Made by a program: the position numbers and the translations under genes
Notes under the pieces: model-generated
Databases searched by the model: none
What the model was told of the DNA's origin: nothing
The model's input: the letters and a program-made list of their open reading frames with translations, nothing else
Source: Anatilimnocola aggregata
GTDB taxonomy: Bacteria > Planctomycetota > Planctomycetia > Pirellulales > Pirellulaceae
Direction of reading: 5' to 3'
Assembly (NCBI RefSeq): GCF_007747655.1
Contig: NZ_CP036274.1
Location: 2,294,001 to 2,358,000 of the forward strand
Length of the DNA: 64,000 bases
Shown here: piece after piece, positions 61,450-64,000 of the stretch
Position numbering within the stretch: position 1 is the stretch's first letter
Layout of the letters: each line of letters starts with the position of its first letter

Positions 61450-64000
61450 CGCGCTGGCAATTGGTTTCTGCTTGGTTGCCGTATCAATGGCAGCCGCGCA
61501 AGCGACTCCTCGCTATCAAGGACTGCTGCAAAACGGTCAGCGAGTGCAGGGCAAAGCACTGGCCGATTGGCACGAGCCCCAGCGAGTTCCCCGGCTCGAT
61601 GGCCAGCCTTTATTAGATGCCGGCAATCCCGCCCGCTGGCTGCGCGATCGTTCGCAACCGTTGGCAGAAGTCCCCGCGGCCTGTGTCGAAATGCACACGG
61701 GCGACTGTTTGCCGGGAAATACCTTGCTCGCGCAAACGGGCCTGGAGTCGAAAGACGAGCCGTGGCCCGCGCATCTGGTGGTTGAGCCCCGCGTTCATCT
61801 CGAACCGACCAAAGAACGCCCGGTGCCGCGCCTGCGCGTCGAGACTAGTTACGTCCGCCGCATCATTTGGCAGCGCCGGCGCAAGCTCGATTATCAGCCC
61901 GGGAATCTCTTTTTTCGTGATGGCCGCACGTTGCAATTTCAAGCCTATCGGCTCGATGGGACCACCGTGCAAATCTTGCTTGAGGAAGGAGCCCGCCGCG
62001 TTCCTTTTTCCGATATTTCTGAACTGCACCTGCCAGCCGTTCCTAACCCGTGGCGTTTGCATTTCGATGAACTGGCAACCTTGTGTACTAAGCCTGAGAC
62101 CCGCTTGTGGCAATTCGAAACGTCGCATGGTTTGATTGTTACCGGTTCGCCCGAGCGTTTCACGCCCCGGTTCGAAGGGAACGGTAACGACTCGATTCGC
62201 TGGGTCCACGCGCTACAGCCGGCGTGGTCGCTCGATCCACTTTGGATTCCCGTTCGCGATATCGCGACCTGGCGCTTCTTCAGCCAGACCGAAGTTCCCT
62301 TGCAACGCGCGTTCGAATTGCAACGTGGCCAGGCAGCAGCGCAGGCCAGTGCCCGCTGGGAGAACAATCGCAACATCCTGGGGGGGCCACTGCGAAGTCT
62401 AAAGACCGATTTCGGCAGCGGGCTCGGGCTACAAGCGCCGGGACGATTGTCTTTGCCCTTGCCGCTGGGCTGCGTTGCCGTCCGGACGCAAGTTTGTCTC
62501 GATCGGATTGCTGGCCGCGGCGGCTGTGCCCGGGTGCGAATCAAAACCAACGACGGCAAGCAACCGGCAGAACCTCAACTGTGGGAGAGTCCGCTGTTGC
62601 AAGGTGCCGAAGTGGTCGCCGATACAGGCAGGCTCACGCTGCCTGCGATCATTGCCAACACTGCTCCTCATTTAATTATTGAACTCGATCAAGTGCACGA
62701 AGGGCGCCCTAGCGGCGCTGACCCGCTCGATATCCGCGACCACGTGAACCTGGGCGACGGCTGGCTGGAGTTTGACCCCGTGGTGGTTCAGCAGGAACTG
62801 GCTCGCCGTCGCACGCAGCAATTCATCGCTTGGAAGAATTGGGATGTCTCGCCCGCGCTAGGTGCGACGACTGAACAACGCGAGTTGCTCGTCTCGCAAG
62901 AGCGCCGCAATCTCGAGCGGCGCGAAGAAGGTTTTCAACCGGCCGTGCAAATGAAGGATCGGCCCTTAGTCCTGACCCGCGAACTTGCCATTCAGCCCAA
63001 CGATAAGTGGCTGGTGGTCGCGGCTAGCCGCTTGCGCAACCAAGGACCACCGGGCAAAATCGAAGTCCGCATTGCTGGCAAGTTGGCTGCCGAACTCGAA
63101 GTTCCCGAACTGCGCACGTCACCCAATGACACACCGCCGCTGGTCGTTTCATTGGCTCCCTATCAGCAGACAAATCAACAATCGCTCCCGATCGAAATCC
63201 GTCAGCTGCCTGGTCCAGCCGACGCCTCCCCCATTCGCTGGCGGGCGATTTATACCGCACACGAGGCTCCCCTGACGTGCGCGTTGTACGAAGATGGCTC
63301 CAAACTCACGGCGGAAGCGTCGAGCGGTGCGAGCAGTGCTACGTACATCACGGCCGATCGTTTTTCCGGGCGCGGCTCCTTACAACTGACAGGCAACGGA
63401 CTCTATCGCCTCGGCTTGCAAGCCTCGCTGATGATTCGCGAGCGGCCAGAGTGGGGCGAGTATCGCTTCGTCAGGTTCGCCGTTCGTCGGCCGCAAAAGC
63501 AAAAGAAAGAAGCGAAGGGCCGACTCTCGATCGAGTTTCAACCCGCTGCGGCGGGACGCCGTCCCTATCGTCTCGATACCGGCAAAGGCAAGCCCGCATA
63601 TGATTCGGCCGTGCGAGTTTGGGATGGCGACCTGCCCGAGCACTGGATTGTGATTACTCGCGATCTGTTCGCCGACTTCGGCGAATTCGAACTGCGCGAT
63701 GTGCTCCTCAGTTGCTTCGAAGGCGAGGGTGTAGGGGTCGATCACATTTTCCTCGGCCGCAGCCCGGGAGATCTTGATCGCTTGCCGCTGCGAGATTCCT
63801 CGTATGAAGATGCCGCGACAGCCTTGAAGTTGTGGCCCAACGACATCGCCAAGCGAATGGGCCCAGCGCTCGTGGGCATTGAGTTTCGCGACGGTCGCTG
63901 GACAGGTGGCGTCGTAATCAAGTCTGACGGCGAGATTCTGGTTCCCGGCCACGCGCTCGGTTCGCCGAACGAAGACGTGACCGTGCACACGCACAACGGC
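61415..64000 (+). CDS. Large secreted protein of unknown family, N-terminal part (runs off the right edge)
   Basis: An open frame of at least 862 codons from ATG 61415 to the window edge. Residues 1-29 form a signal peptide (SALAIGFCLVAVSMAAAQA). The body is beta-rich without a domain I can name; it contains YVRRIIWQRRRKLDYQPGNL, GRTLQFQAYRLDGTTVQILL, KNWDVSPALGATTEQRELLV, VWDGDLPEHWIVITRDLFAD and MGPALVGIEFRDGRWTGGVV. It resembles planctomycete exported proteins of unknown role. The frame stays open with no shift, unlike the genes just upstream. It begins inside the end of the CPXCG gene, so translation may be coupled. Confidence 0.8.
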   Translation, partial: MVPRALGLSLNSALAIGFCLVAVSMAAAQATPRYQGLLQNGQRVQGKALADWHEPQRVPRLDGQPLLDAGNPARWLRDRSQPLAEVPAACVEMHTGDCLPGNTLLAQTGLESKDEPWPAHLVVEPRVHLEPTKERPVPRLRVETSYVRRIIWQRRRKLDYQPGNLFFRDGRTLQFQAYRLDGTTVQILLEEGARRVPFSDISELHLPAVPNPWRLHFDELATLCTKPETRLWQFETSHGLIVTGSPERFTPRFEGNGNDSIRWVHALQPAWSLDPLWIPVRDIATWRFFSQTEVPLQRAFELQRGQAAAQASARWENNRNILGGPLRSLKTDFGSGLGLQAPGRLSLPLPLGCVAVRTQVCLDRIAGRGGCARVRIKTNDGKQPAEPQLWESPLLQGAEVVADTGRLTLPAIIANTAPHLIIELDQVHEGRPSGADPLDIRDHVNLGDGWLEFDPVVVQQELARRRTQQFIAWKNWDVSPALGATTEQRELLVSQERRNLERREEGFQPAVQMKDRPLVLTRELAIQPNDKWLVVAASRLRNQGPPGKIEVRIAGKLAAELEVPELRTSPNDTPPLVVSLAPYQQTNQQSLPIEIRQLPGPADASPIRWRAIYTAHEAPLTCALYEDGSKLTAEASSGASSATYITADRFSGRGSLQLTGNGLYRLGLQASLMIRERPEWGEYRFVRFAVRRPQKQKKEAKGRLSIEFQPAAAGRRPYRLDTGKGKPAYDSAVRVWDGDLPEHWIVITRDLFADFGEFELRDVLLSCFEGEGVGVDHIFLGRSPGDLDRLPLRDSSYEDAATALKLWPNDIAKRMGPALVGIEFRDGRWTGGVVIKSDGEILVPGHALGSPNEDVTVHTHNG

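Overview
The window looks like a chromosomal segment from a planctomycete, probably a Pirellula-like member of Pirellulales. The evidence is the combination of a 4,916-residue surface protein with a planctomycete-type N-terminal sorting motif, an overlapping ECF sigma factor and Ser/Thr kinase pair, a secreted sulfatase, a DUF4838 protein, an alginate lyase, small Gly/Cys-rich lipoproteins, and the dispersed intergenic repeats usual in that phylum. The organism is inferred from gene content only.

Layout. 1-8.1 kb: a partial DUF4914 gene, a glycogen and glycolysis group (glgX, a CBS-domain protein, a SulP anion transporter, 6-phosphofructokinase) and a divergent gene with a nucleotidyl-cyclase-like fold. 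8.4-16.3 kb: a carbohydrate locus on the minus strand. It holds a GntR/FCD regulator followed by a sialidase-like and a DUF4838 protein in one apparent operon, with a 29-bp palindrome just upstream of the regulator, and a separate secreted lyase-like protein. A decayed transposase lies between them. 16.8-22.2 kb: an intact IS21-family element (istA/istB, 35-bp perfect terminal repeats, 11-bp target duplication) sits inside codon 6 of the sigma factor gene whose kinase partner follows. 22.4-26.4 kb: a MacA/MacB-type export system and a small TPR-like protein.

26.4-44.4 kb is a mosaic accessory region. It holds a fragment of an integrase C-terminus, the 14.75-kb giant gene, a degenerate IS21 left end, phased TGCACA repeats, an excisionase-like gene, a full tyrosine integrase, and tRNA-Arg(ACG), into which the element probably integrated. 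44.7-53.3 kb is mostly housekeeping: sulfatase, two related small envelope proteins (one cut by a stop codon), a 28-residue basic protein, YkgJ-type protein, HisRS, SUI1-type factor, MutY and a parvulin isomerase.

From about 53.8 to 60.1 kb almost every gene on both strands is broken by single-base frameshifts, nearly all explicable as loss of one base from a short homopolymer. Affected genes include an HTH protein, an RluA-type pseudouridine synthase, a luciferase-like oxidoreductase and an alpha/beta hydrolase. The pattern looks more like local sequence error than biology, so those genes may be intact in the organism. An intact PL7 alginate lyase, cytidine deaminase, CPXCG protein and a large secreted protein running off the right edge complete the window.
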